NCBI GenBank assembly: GCA_947683625.1
Contig: CANTUR010000654.1
Location: 124,001-188,000, forward strand
Length of the DNA stretch: 64,000 nt
Source: Mallotus nudiflorus
Lineage: Eukaryota; Streptophyta; Magnoliopsida; Malpighiales; Euphorbiaceae
Direction: 5' to 3'
Part shown: positions 10,864 to 24,684 of the stretch, one piece after another
How positions within the stretch are numbered: the first letter of the stretch is position 1
Layout: each line of letters starts with the position of its first letter
Program-made: the position numbers and the translations under genes
Notes under the pieces: generated by a model
Seen by the model: the letters and a program-made list of their open reading frames with translations, nothing else
Told to the model about the DNA's origin: nothing
The model's database searches: none

Positions 10864-11800
10864 AGAATATCACTTCTCATTTTCTAAACCTAGAAAATAG
10901 AAGAATAAGAATGTCTATTCTAATCACTCACCAACTCTCACAAGAGTTATACACAAAGAATTGTTTAAAGGAAAGTTTAAGAGCTCAATTGAATGTTTAA
11001 GAAAATAATCAATGATAAACAAGTTTTCTTAACCTTTAAATTGAATTCTAAGTTGTGTTTATATAGAAAAGAACTTAAAAATATAGTTTTTGGATGGATC
11101 AATCATGTCTCCAACATTTATAATTGATTTTGAATCAATTTTTGGACTTTTGGCAGCTTAAAGGATGCTCACGGGCAGCTCACGAGTGAACAGTGCTCGT
11201 GAGGAGCAATAATATATCTGTTGCATTCAAATTTTCCCATTGGATGCTGTTAAAGGTCTACACATGAGTAGGTCATGAGAACTCACACTAATGAGGAGCA
11301 CTAATGAGGGGCACTTCCAGTTTTTGGCAAGAACGTGCTCCAAAGGCTCCATTCAAGGATAACTCATAACCATCTTGAAAGATGCTCATGAACAGGACTA
11401 AAGACAATTGATTCAGCCAAAACATTATTCATAAAAATTATAGATAATTGTCTTAGCTTTCCATAAAACTTTGAATAATCTCAATTGGATATTTGTAGCT
11501 CAAGATATTTCTGAAATACCAAGAGCTATGCAAACTAAAATGCAAGCTGCATATGCTGACTTCGACTAAAGATTTGCATACCCAAATGAATTTGGATTTT
11601 GATAAGCAAACACAATTTTAAAATTTTAAGATGTCTACTTCAAAAGTTAAGAAGCTCATTTTCTCATTTAAGAGCTGTAAATATGTCAAAAGTCTTCTTC
11701 AATCTCAGAGGTTCAATCAGCCTGAAAAGTCACTATTCATCCAAAAGTGTATATGCTTGGTATATGTTTGGTATATAATTCCCTACAAAAATAATTGAAA
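10864..11800 (-). repeat. LTR-like fragment of an unassigned element
   Basis: Read on the minus strand it has an AT-rich upstream part, a palindrome CTCACGAG...CTCGTGAG (+ strand 11179-11186 and 11196-11203), a TATA box TTCTATATAAAC (+ strand 11056-11067) and a leader that runs into the E1 LTR end at 10863. The U3-TATA-R layout suggests an LTR, possibly of a Copia element, interrupted or abutted by E1. No coding sequence is seen, and the outer limit near 11800 is a guess. Confidence 0.4.
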
Positions 11801-11819
11801 TTATTAGTATAATTTTTTT

Positions 11820-12214
11820 TTTCAAAGTCCAAAATTAGGAGTTTGATCATGCAAATGGTCAACACAATCATAATAAAATGGTCGTACTTGAAAAAGACCA
11901 AGAAATCCACCTTCTCTTAATAGACCTTCCATTTTCAGAGTCACATTATCATAAAAGTTCCTCATCATGGTGGTATGTCAACATGATATTGTTGTTTGCT
12001 CATCAATCTAAAAAAATGATCCCAAAAATATTTCATATTATTTATAAAAAAATTTAAATGCTAAATATACATTGATAATAAATTAAGAAGTTTAATAAAT
12101 TCATACCCTATTATGCCAGATAGTAGTTGATCGATGTTCCCTCTATAGATATAATAATGAATTATTGTAGGGGTCAGGCTGAATGTAGTTGTGTGGTTCA
12201 ATATTATGCTCCAT
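11820..12214 (-). pseudogene. PMD (MAIN-like) N-terminal exons
   Basis: A start codon at 12214 follows a splice-like pyrimidine tract. The exon reads 'MEHNIEPHNYIQPDPYNNSL', one stop (TAG), then 'REHRSTTIWHNR', and ends at 12107 before gtatga. In PMD proteins an N-terminal 'D.S.L.....HRS..IW' motif is typical. A 99-base intron (12008-12106, GT...AG) leads to a second exon with 'MEGLLREGGFLGLFQVRPF', resembling the 'LLR.TGF..L..' helix that follows in the family; it carries a stop. The rest of the domain is absent, because sequence beyond about 11820 is LTR-like. It lies on the same strand as the Mutator-like transposase from which the E2 nest now separates it. Confidence 0.5.
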
Positions 12215-12540
12215 TTATATATATCTATATCTGAAAAAAGTAAATGAAAAATATCAATATAGAAAAAAAGTAGAACATGACAATAATGATAATATTATAA
12301 GATAACACAAAGTAATATTGACATGACTAGACAATCACATGGGCAATAGTAATCAATTGTATACAGTATAACATACAACACACTACATAATATGACAAGA
12401 CAATACAATGTCACTTGAAAACTAACTATAATTGGAATGGCATTTTGCTAAAGTTAATATATATAAATAGATTAAATGTAATGAAATTAACATCACCAAT
12501 CTTCTTATTCTAAAAAGAAATAGCATATGGATTGTGCTTT
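12215..12540. other. AT-rich spacer
   Basis: No supported gene. It holds the pyrimidine tract upstream of the PMD exon and otherwise low-complexity AT-rich DNA. Confidence 0.4.
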
Positions 12541-12703
12541 AAGAAATGGGAGAGGCAGTCAATAGCTATTACCAGAAAATCAAGATGATTATTAACAATT
12601 AAAAGTTTCTGATCCTAAAGAATATTATGCTGGCCTGAGATGTGAATGGTCTTTAAGAGTTCATGAATATGAGAATTCAATTTTACAACTATGTGTATTA
12701 GGA
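12541..12703 (+). other. Unidentified coding-like fragment, left half, cut by E2
   Basis: After one stop, the frame from about 12600 reads 'VSDPKEYYAGLRCEWSLRVH' and onwards to the insertion point. It continues in the same frame beyond the 41.5-kb nest at 54233, with one TAA and one TGA, to a donor-like GAG|gtaag at about 54417. The rejoined stretch is charged and looks like an alpha-helical exon. I do not recognise the protein. The left half ends with the target-site duplication TAGGA (12699-12703). Confidence 0.35.
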
Positions 12704-15070
<2,367 letters not shown>

Positions 15071-15075
15071 TATTT

Positions 15076-15087
15076 TGGTTTCAGAGT
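15076..15087 (+). other. Degraded primer-binding site of E2
   Basis: TGGTTTCAGAGT lies five bases after the LTR end. Against the initiator-Met PBS TGGTATCAGAGC it has two changes (A to T, C to T). Confidence 0.75.
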
Positions 15088-15399
15088 AGGGATAGGTTCC
15101 ATAGGGAATATACATATGAGTATGGCATGACATATGCATTACTAAACATTATCATGTAACATAGTGTTGCATGTCTATAGGGCACCATCAAGGAGAGAGG
15201 AGTCGGCTGATACACATTCAATATAAGCCTTATATCATCCATCACGAGATCAACCTAGTAATAGGGTTGGATCTCCTACACATTCTCATGCACATCATGC
15301 ACCTCATAAACAAGCATACTTTGAGCAACATGAGTAGGAATTATAAGGACCATAAGAGTACAGGGAAAGGATATATGACAAATTAAGGAAATAGGGTGC

Positions 15400-18300
15400 A
15401 GTTGATTTCTATGGCACTATATATCCTTTAATTGTAGAAACTTGACTGAAAAGGACATAGAGAGTTCTTAATTTAATGAAGTGCACACCAAAAGAAAATT
15501 TTGATTATACAGTATCATCATTATAAGGAGATGCTTATGAATGGCAAGAAACTATTCCTGAGAATGATGTTCAACCTTTGATATTAACATAAGATGATTT
15601 TCTTTGTGAATTCACTAATAACTACTTACCAGAAGCATATAAATATGATAAAAGAGAAGTTTTTAAACTTAAAATAGGGAATAGCAAAATATGAAGTAAA
15701 ATTCAATCAGTTATCTCGTTTTGCTTCTTCTTTTGTAGCCATTAATAAAGACAAATGTTAAATGTTTGAAGAGGGAATAAAATATGAAATTAGAAATAGG
15801 ATCACACTTATAGATTTTGAGAGTTACACTAAGTTGAGAGTAGTTGTAATTAGAACTGAAAGACTAGTAAAAGAGAGAACAGAATAATGACCAAAAGGGA
15901 GACCAAGTGAAATTATAGGAGATTAAAGTAGAAAGCAAGACAAATATGGAGGATATATGCCACCACAGGTTAGTTCTTGGGGAGGTTACTTTAATTTCAA
16001 AGGAAAGGGATTTGGAGTTCCATCTTATTTAGGTAGAGTCAAGTTATAACACAATGACCCATATGTGTACATTATGGGAAATAGCATGGTGGTGATTCTA
16101 GGAGACTTACTAATGCATGCTACTTCTGTGGATCTTTTAATCATATATATAGAGACTGTCCTGAAAGAACTAGTATGGCAGAACGTAGTAGAGGTAAAGT
16201 TATATCAGAACCTACAGAGTTTCAACAAGTGGAGTTGAAGCAACATCTAGTAGGGGTAGAGGTAGAGGCAAAACAACTACAATTGGTAAACGTATGAGTA
16301 TAATATAAAGTCAAGTTTTTAGACCTTAGGCACAGGCTAGAGTGTTTGCCATAACTAGACAAGAAGCTATTACTTCCCTAGAAGTTATTATTAAGAAAAT
16401 TCTTATTCATGATTAGAGCTTATGTTTTAATTGATCCTGGCTCCATGCATTCTTTCATATTATAGAACATGTCATCTTAATTTTGTAATAAACATGAACC
16501 CTTAGGTTTTTACTTAAATATGGGTACTCCCTTAGGATAAATAATGGTTGTGAACAGTGTTTGTCATGACTATTTAATTTGCATTGATAAATTGGAGTTG
16601 AGATTTGATTTATTATTGTTGCCACTTTATGAATTTAATGTGATATTAGGTATGGATTGGTTGACCAAACATCATGCCATAGTGAATTATTTCACTAAGG
16701 AGGTTATTTTAGAATCTCTAAATCAACCTAGGGTTATGTTTCTTGGGGAAAGAAAAATTGTGCTGGCATGTTTAATTTCTATTGTGAAGGCTTTCCGAAT
16801 GGTTAAAAGAGGTTGTGAAGCTTATCTAACACATGTGATAGATACTAAAACTTTAAATAATACAATTAAGAATATCCCAATGGTAAATGAATTTCCATAT
16901 GTGTTTCTAGATGATTTATCGAGTTTGTCACCTGATAGAGAAGTAGAATTCACAATTGAATTAGTATCAGGAGTAGCATTGATATTCATTTCACCTTATA
17001 TAATGGCACTAGTTGAATTGAAGGAATTGAAAACTCAGATACAGGAACTAATTGACGAGGGGTTCATTAGACCTAGTATGTCACCTTGGGGTGCTCGAGT
17101 GCTATTTATGAAAAATAAAGATGGGACAATGAGGTTGTGTATCAATTATAGGTAGTTGAATAGGTGACCATGAAGAATAAATATCCTTTGCCCATAATAG
17201 ATGATTTGTTTGATCAGTTACAGTAGTTCGAGTGTTTTCCAAGATTGATTTGAAATTAGGCTACCATCAGCTTAAAATTTTAGACCCAGACATATCGAAG
17301 GCTACTTTTTGATCTAAGTATAGGCACTATGAATTTTTAATGATGTTGTTTGGTTTAACTAATGCACCAGCTACATTTATGGCTCTTATGAACAAGGTAT
17401 TTCAACCCTACTTAGATAGATTTATGATTGTGTTCATTAATGACATACTTGTATATTCAATAAGTAGGGAGGAACATAAATAACATTTGAGAATTATGTT
17501 ACAAACCTTGAGAGAAAAATAATTGTATGATATATTGAGTAAATACGAGTTTTAGATAGATGAAGTCATATTTTTGGGACATGTTAATTCTAGACTGGGC
17601 ATAGAAATGGATCCAAAGAAAATAGAATCAATAGTGTAATGGGAAACTCTGAAGAATGTTGTAGAAGTTTGAATTTTCTTAGGATTAGCTAGGTACGATC
17701 GCTGATTTGTTGAGGGATTTTCACTAATAGCCAGCCCTTTGACAAAGTTACTTTAGAAAAATGTTGCATTTGAGTGGTTTGAAGGATGTCAAAAGAGTTT
17801 TGATGAATTGAAAATGAAGTTGACAACTGCTATGGTGCTCACAATTCCTATAGGTAATGGAGGATTTACAATTTATAGTGATGCTTCTTATTAGGGTTTG
17901 GGATCTGTGTTAATGCAATATGGTAAGGTGATTGTATATGCATTTAGACAACTAAGGCCATATGAATTATCTTATCCAGTACATGCTGTTATGGTGTTTG
18001 CTTTGAAAATATGGTGGCATTATTTATATGGAGAAACATTTCATATATTTATTGATCATCAGAGTTTAAGGTACTTACTGAGATAAAAAGAGTTAAACAT
18101 GAGAAAGAAGTATTGGTTAGAATTATTGAAGGATTATGACTATACAATTGAGTATCCTTTAGGAAAAGCAAATGTGGTAGTTGATGCTTTGAGTAGGAAA
18201 TCAAAAAGCAGTGTGACTAATTTATAAATACTTCCACTATCTTATGTAATTCAGTTTTGAGCTATGAATGTGAAACTAAATTTGCAAGAAAATGGGATGC

Positions 18301-19215
18301 TACTTTATAAGTTAGACTAATATTATGGGATAGAATTAAAGCAGTGCAAAGTAAGGATCCATAATTGCAAAAAAAGATTGAGAAAGCAAGATAAGGAGAG
18401 AACACAAAGTTTAACATTTAAGATGATATTTTAATGATGGGGTCATGTATTTGTGTACCTGACATTGATAACCTATGTCGAGAAATTTTAAAAGAGGTAT
18501 ATACTACTCCATATGCTATGCACCCATGAATGACCAAAATGTACAACACCTTACGACCCTATTATTAGTGGCCTAAAATGAAGAAAGATATGGCAAATTA
18601 TGTTTCAAAATGTTTAACATGTCAAAAAGTCATAGCAAAACACCAGGCTCCACTTAAAAAGTTAAGACCATTGTTAGTTCTAGTATGGAAATAGGAAAGG
18701 ATAATAATGGATTTTGTGTATGGATACCAAAAAATCCAAGAAAGAATGATGCCATATGGGTGATCATTGATTAGTTAACCAAGTTAGCTCACTTTTTACC
18801 TATCATATGGGGTAGTTCACTTGAATTTTTGGCCAAAGAGTATGTGAATAAAATTGTTAGATTGCATGGAGTTCTAGTGTATTAGAATTCAAACACTTGA
18901 AGATATGCTTTGAGCTTGTGTATTAGAATTTAAAGGTGTGTAGGGTGAACATATAGGTTTAATGGAGTTTGCTTATAACAACTAGTATCATAGTAGTATT
19001 CAAATGGCACCATATGAGGCATTATATAGAAGAAAGTGTCGCAGTCCTATTTATTGGGATAAAGAGGGAACCCATGTATGATAAAGACTAGAGATAGTAT
19101 AAGATATAATGGATAAATTAAAACTAATAAGAAGTACACTCAAAGCAGCACAAGATAGAAAAAAAAGCTATACAGACCAACACATGAGGGAAATGGAATC
19201 AAAGTGGGCGATAAA
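15400..19215 (+). pseudogene. E2 gag-pol remnant (gag, protease, RT, RNase H, integrase)
   Basis: Heavily mutated. Gag occupies about 15400-16200 ('EGIKYEIRNRI') and ends with a CCHC knuckle 'CYFCGSFNHIYRDC' at 16119-16160. Protease has 'DPGSMHSF' (16433) and 'ILGMDWL' (about 16645). The longest open part (16544-17155) runs from protease to the RT block 'KDGTMRLCINYR'. RT continues over stops to 'FGLTNAPATFMALM' and 'FINDILVYS' (17430-17458), in which the first Asp of the xDD box is Asn. RNase H is readable at 17870-18200 ('SDAS', 'VMVFALKIWWHYL', 'DALSRKS'). Integrase begins with an HHCC zinc domain (18470-18640). Its catalytic core is collapsed, with the D and E region deleted near 18880. 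A C-terminal piece ('IKVGDKV') ends at about 19215, where the frame switches to element B. Confidence 0.85.
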
Positions 19216-20740
19216 GTGGAGAGGAGACCTCTGATTTAAGAGTTACACGAGTTAGTGGATCAAGGTTTGATGATGAAAATAAGTAGATGAGGAGGATTGC
19301 TAGATTAGTTTAGAATCAGATCTATGTTAAGGGATAGGATTAACGTAGCTTAAAGCTGAGATCTTGTTATGGTATAACATATGGAGAAGATTCACGAAGG
19401 AAAGTTCACTGATTTCAGTCTTATCGATGAAGGCATTCTTTGGATTAGTGGAAGATTATGTGTTCCTAATGTGGATAATTTTAGAGAAGAGATCCTAGAA
19501 GAAGTGCATTCTATAGCTTATAGTGTACATCTTGGTGTTAATAAGATGTACCACAACATTAAGGATTTGTACTGGTGGGATCGATTAAAGAAGGATTAGT
19601 TAATTTTGTTTCTAAGTGCTTGACTTGTCAACAGGTGAAAACTGAACATTAAAAGCCTTTTGGGAAGCTTCAGCCTCTTCCTATTCCTGAGTGGAAATGG
19701 GAGAAAATTTCTATGGTTTTGTGATAGGGTTACCTCATTCAAAGGATGGATACGATTCCTTCTAGATGATTATGGATAAGTTAACCAAATCAGCTCATTT
19801 TTTACTAGTTAAAGCTACTTATTCTATAGTCAAGTTGGCTAAGCTATATGTTAAGCATATTATGTGCCTTCATGGAGTGCCTATTTCTATTATATCTGAT
19901 AGAGGTTCAGTGTTTACCTCTCAATTTTAGTAGAAGTTATAAGAAGCAATGGGCACCGAGCTTGATTTTAGTAATGCTTTTCACCCTCAGATAGGTGTTC
20001 AATCTGAGAGAGTGATCCAGACACTTGAGGATATGTTGAGAATGTGTGTAATGGATGTTAGAGGTAGTTAGGATAATCATATGCCATTGGTAGAGTTTGC
20101 TTACAATAATAGCTACCATAATAGTATTGAATGACACAGTATGAAACTCTGTATGGAAGGAAGTGTAGATCCCCTTTATATTAGGATGAGATTGGAGAAA
20201 GAGAGTTGACTGGACTTGAAATTATCCAGGATGCAGCTGAGAAAGTTTCCTTGATCAGAAGGAGATTGGGAACAACAGCTAGTAAACAAAAAAGCTATGC
20301 GTATCCGAAGCATAAAGATGTGGAATTTCAGGATGGAGACTATATATTTTTGAAGGTGTCACTAATGAAGGGTATTATAAGATTTGGTAAGAAGGGAAAA
20401 TTGGCACTAAGATACATTGGACCTTTTTAAGATTCTAGAGAGAGTGGGCATGGTTGCATATCGATTGGCTTTGCCTCTAAATTTTTCTTAAGTGCATCTA
20501 GTATTCCATGTTTGGATGATGAGGAAGTACATTTCAGACCCTTCACACGTGTTGCAGCCCTAGAGTGTGGAAGTGAATGAAGATTTGATGTACAAGGAAG
20601 AGCCAGTAGTGATTATGGATTATCAAGTTCATTAGTTGCATTTAAAGTAGATCTCGATGGTCAAGGTGTTATAGAGGAGCAACAATATGGAGGAACACAC
20701 ATGGGAGACCGAGGCTGAGACATGGGTGGCTTACCTTTAC
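19216..20740 (+). pseudogene. Element B integrase and chromodomain remnant
   Basis: The open stretch 19381-19599 has the end of the RNase H-integrase linker and the zinc domain. The HHCC residues are visible: 'EVHSIAYSVHLG' then, after a stop, 'KCLTCQ'. The catalytic core follows in shifting frames ('DKLTKSAHFLLV', 'ISDRGSVFTSQF', 'FHPQIGVQSERVIQTLEDML', 'EFAYNNSYHNS'). The C-terminal domain is in the open stretch 20206-20430 ('IRRRLGTTASKQKSYA', 'LALRYIGPF'). A chromodomain-like end lies at 20590-20730 ('EEPVVIMDYQV', 'MEEHTWETEAE'). That chromodomain identifies a Tekay-type chromovirus. Several stops and at least two frameshifts are present. Confidence 0.8.
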
Positions 20741-20817
20741 CTTTTTCCTTCATAAATTCTTGTATTTTGTTCTTTTTATTTGAAATTCAAGGATAAATTT
20801 TTGTAAGGGGGGAAGAT

Positions 20818-21162
20818 TGTTAGAACTCAATATTTTTATAAATTATTAAATTAAATTTTGGGATTTGTAGTGTTAATAAATATTTTATTTAAGTATTATA
20901 TTATGGTTATTTTGTGAGATTAAATTAAATTCAAGTGCTATTAATTATTTTATTATATTATGGTATTAATACTAAATTGAAATTTAAAACTTTAATTTAT
21001 TTCTTTATTTTATATAATATTATTATAATTATTTGTGAATTATTTCTTGTAGTATAATTTTATATATTTCAATATTGTGGTGAGTTAATTAGAAAATAAG
21101 ATATTTAAATTAAAAGTATTATTTTTATATTATTTTGTCCTTTTCTACTTTTTGATTATATA

Positions 21163-21222
<60 letters not shown>

Positions 21223-22669
21223 TATTTATTTATTTATATATTTATATATATATTTCCACCCACTTTTCTTTTTCTTCCTTCCCCTTTTCCCTCTCTTTCC
21301 TTTCTCCTTCTTCTTCTCCACCAGCCCCCTCCCCTATGTACGATGAAGCTTAGTAGCGCCACTATCGCTACCGTCGTTCCTTTCCAGCTTACCACCACCT
21401 GTCCTTCTCCCTCCCATTGCCATTTTTCTTCTTCCTCCTCCTTTTTCAGTGTCGAGTGCTTCTAGAGGACGCCGGTGATGATTCCGGCGATGGGTGGAGC
21501 TCGCACCAATCTCGTTTGAAAGCTCTCATTATGGGCTTCATTTCCCCCAAGGTAATTTGTCTTATTAAACTCGAATTCAGCTTCAATTTTGAATAATTAA
21601 TTCTAGGGTTGTTGGCTTAAATTATTGATTTTGTGTTCAATTGGTTTGATTCTTGTTAAATGGACTTTAGATTAGTTAAATTGAAGTTGTAAGCTTTTCA
21701 AAAATATATTTAAATTCAATTTTTGAGATAGTTGAAATTTGGGCACTATTCCAAGCACAGTTACCGTTCAGGAGAACTATCCCGACACATAAATGTTTTT
21801 TATTTTTAATAAATTATACTGGTCATTTTAAGCATTTTTTGTTAAGGAAGTTTATTGAAATTAAGTTCCGATTATTTATTATAAGTTTTTGAATGTTTAT
21901 GTAAAAATTGGATTTTTGGAAAAAATAGTATAAATTAGTAAATTTTTTATTTTAATTGAAATTATTGTTAATTACTATGTTTTGGATAATTTTTTAGTAA
22001 TAAATAGTATTAAAATAATTTTTATGAATTATTTACTATTTTTAGCTAATTAATAATAATTTTCAGAAATATATTCAAATAATAGTTTTACCTATTATTT
22101 TTATGATTAAATGAATTTTTAGCTATTTTTATTATATATTTGAGCAACTTAAATCATTATTTGTAAATTATCCTATTTGATTTCGAATATTTGAAAAATG
22201 GATTTTTATTAATATTATTTAATTATATTTGGGATTTTATTATTTATTTTGAAAATAGATATCTTTGATGCTTTATTATTTAAATAAATTGAATATTGAT
22301 TTTTAAGAATTTTAGTGAATTATTAATGTTTATTATTTTATTCTTGATTTTGAGTATATTGGTTCTTGGCTGGACAATAATTGTAGTTAAGGGATCTAAC
22401 CCGAGAAGTTGAACATTTTGTGTATTTGTGTGTAGAATTGGCTATACTTTTAGTAGAGAGACATTCATTTTACAGATGAGACTTTACCAAATTTTGGATA
22501 AATTTCTCATAAAATGTGACATCAGGTCGGTCATAAGTTTTGAGTTTTAGACAATTCGTGTCCTAGATCGAGTTGTTCTTTAGAAATTCTAAATGTATAA
22601 AATTAGGAATTTAATTCTAATAATATTATTATTATTTGTTTTTCTATAGTTGTGCTAAGACCGAGGCCT
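20818..22669 (+). repeat. 3' LTR of element B, first segment
   Basis: Begins TGTTAGAACTC after the polypurine tract. It contains AT microsatellites (21167-21236) and a CT-rich then GC-richer island (21250-21560) ending in a donor-like 'ccaaggtaat'. It breaks off at the GGCCT target site (22665-22669), where the Athila element begins. The remainder resumes at 50479, giving about 3.04 kb in total, close to the 3.25-kb LTR of E1. Confidence 0.85.
21167..21236. repeat. (TA)n and (TTTA)n microsatellite
   Basis: About 26 TA units (21167-21218) followed by TTTA units. It lies in the LTR of element B. Confidence 0.95.
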
Positions 22670-23553
22670 TTGTGTTTTAAACTCACAAGCGCATGGTCGT
22701 GGTTGTAGTAGAAAGATATCGTTCCTCAAGGACTGTATATTGATTACTAATAATTTTTACCTATGATCTCAACTAGTAAATTAAATAATTAAGAGGTCCA
22801 AAAATCTAAACAACATAAACTCAATTAAAAGTAAAATCAAATATTTGTAAACACTGAGTCTAGGTTTAGTTTCATTATTCCAATCCAATCATGAACACAT
22901 TATTTAAGTAAAAATCTTGAATTCAGTTAAGGGTAATTGCTCTAAAATACTTAAAGACTCTCAAGTTCAATTAAGCATGCAAAGATTAAAATATAACCTA
23001 CTCTCGTGATTAATAATTCAACCTTATCTCATTAAGATTTTAGTAATTAATTTGTCACCGTAATCTACTGTTGTGACTCCCCGAAGAGCTCGCCTACTCT
23101 CGTGGTCAAGTGATCTAAGTTCTAAGTATCTTAAGCTAATGAATTCCCCTAACTCTCATTGGCAAATTCATCCATAAACATGCAATCAAACGGTATGTGC
23201 ATGCCATGACATTGCTTTGCTGATATTCAAATGTAAATAGCTTCTTCATGGCTCACGCATGGCTTGGACATGGCTTTCCTCTTTTATTGCTTTATCACAT
23301 GGCATGAGCATGCCATGTCATGTAAAAATATTTTAACTTCTTTTCATTCTGGGTCCTATTAGAAATAAATCACAAAAACTAATGAAGACCTAAATAAAAC
23401 TTTCCCAAATATACAATGCATAATAATAATCCTAAATAAATACTAACTCATAAAATTTCCTAATTAAACCCAAAAATTACTTAAATTAATTCATTTCTTA
23501 TTTAGAATTTATTAAAATTCAACTCTAAAATATGTAAATAATAAACATATCAA
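22670..23553 (-). repeat. Athila 3' LTR, with internal deletion
   Basis: 884 bp against 1393 bp in the partner LTR (49081-50473). The missing roughly 509 bp correspond to about 49605-50112 and include the partner's TATA box (CTATATAAGG, + strand 49897-49906). The deletion joins 'catgcaatcaaac' to 'ggtatgtgcatgcc' near 23192. A 10-bp-arm palindrome ACATGGCATG-AG-CATGCCATGT (23297-23318) is kept in both LTRs. A purine-rich tract follows the inner end on the minus strand (GTGTGGTGGAAT). Confidence 0.88.
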
Positions 23554-24337
23554 ATTCCACCACACTAAAGCTTTGCTTATCCTCAAGCAAAAACTAAAAT
23601 TTGAAAATATTAAACTCAAATCACAACTAAGGATATACCGCTTCCAAGACATGAAATCTTGATAATAATGAGATCAAAACATGTTTACTAAAGAAGATAA
23701 TTAGACACAAACACAATATAAATGAATAATTTATTAATTAAAATCCAAGCACAGAACCTTTTGAAATCAAATGAGCATAAATCTAGAAAAGAAAACATTA
23801 ATGACTATAACCTCTCTTTTTTTAGTTGTGAATGTGTTTTATGATCCAATTCACAAATTTTTTTTATTTTTCTCTCCATTCAAATCTTTCCACTCTAAGT
23901 GATCCCCTGCCATTCCTATATTACTAAGCTTGGATATCGTTGAGTGTGTCCTATGGATACTCATACCCTAATAACAGCATTGGAGTAGATTCAAAACGTA
24001 TAAAGATTTAGATATAGATACTACTCCTACTTAAAGAATGAGAGATTTTTTTTAACTGAAATTCAAAATGCAATATTTCCTAAAATCATGCATAATTTTA
24101 ATCACCAGGATTATGCTTAGATTATAAGAACTAAATTCTTCATACATAAAGAATATGTATAACTATCTTAAGTAATAAGCCATCCAATAATTTGTCAATT
24201 CAACTAAGAGATAAGCTTATACACTAATATACTCCCAAATGTGATAGAGCATCAAAAGCAAAATTTTAAAAAAATTAGGAAAATAAATCATTAATAAGGG
24301 GAAACAACTTGAAAATGAATAAACCCTAAATAAAAAT

Positions 24338-24386
<49 letters not shown>

Positions 24387-24684
24387 AAGAAAAGATAATA
24401 ACAGATAAACGAATAAGTTAAATTAATTGAAGCACCCCCCACACTATCCATGGCATTGTCCTTAATGAAAAATGAATATAAAAGATAAAATGATCAATAG
24501 GTAAAAGGTACTACCCTAAAATTGTGCATTCGTACAAAAGATAGTTGAAGGTAGAAAACTAATAAAACAAAAATAGAAAGTGAAGATAATAAAATAACAT
24601 ATAATATCTAAAAAGAAAATGATAGAAAAAGAAGATAATAATAAAACATGAAACATAAAACATAATAATAAACTGAAAGGAAAG
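23554..24684 (-). other. Athila 3' untranslated region
   Basis: Lies between the stop of the env-position ORF (24685) and the 3' LTR. It is AT-rich and carries an (ATT)n microsatellite at 24341-24384. Open frames here, such as the hydrophobic one at 24516-24731, overlap the real ORF end in another frame and are not supported. Confidence 0.6.
24341..24384. repeat. (ATT)n microsatellite
   Basis: About 14-15 uninterrupted ATT units in the 3' region of the Athila element. Confidence 0.95.
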
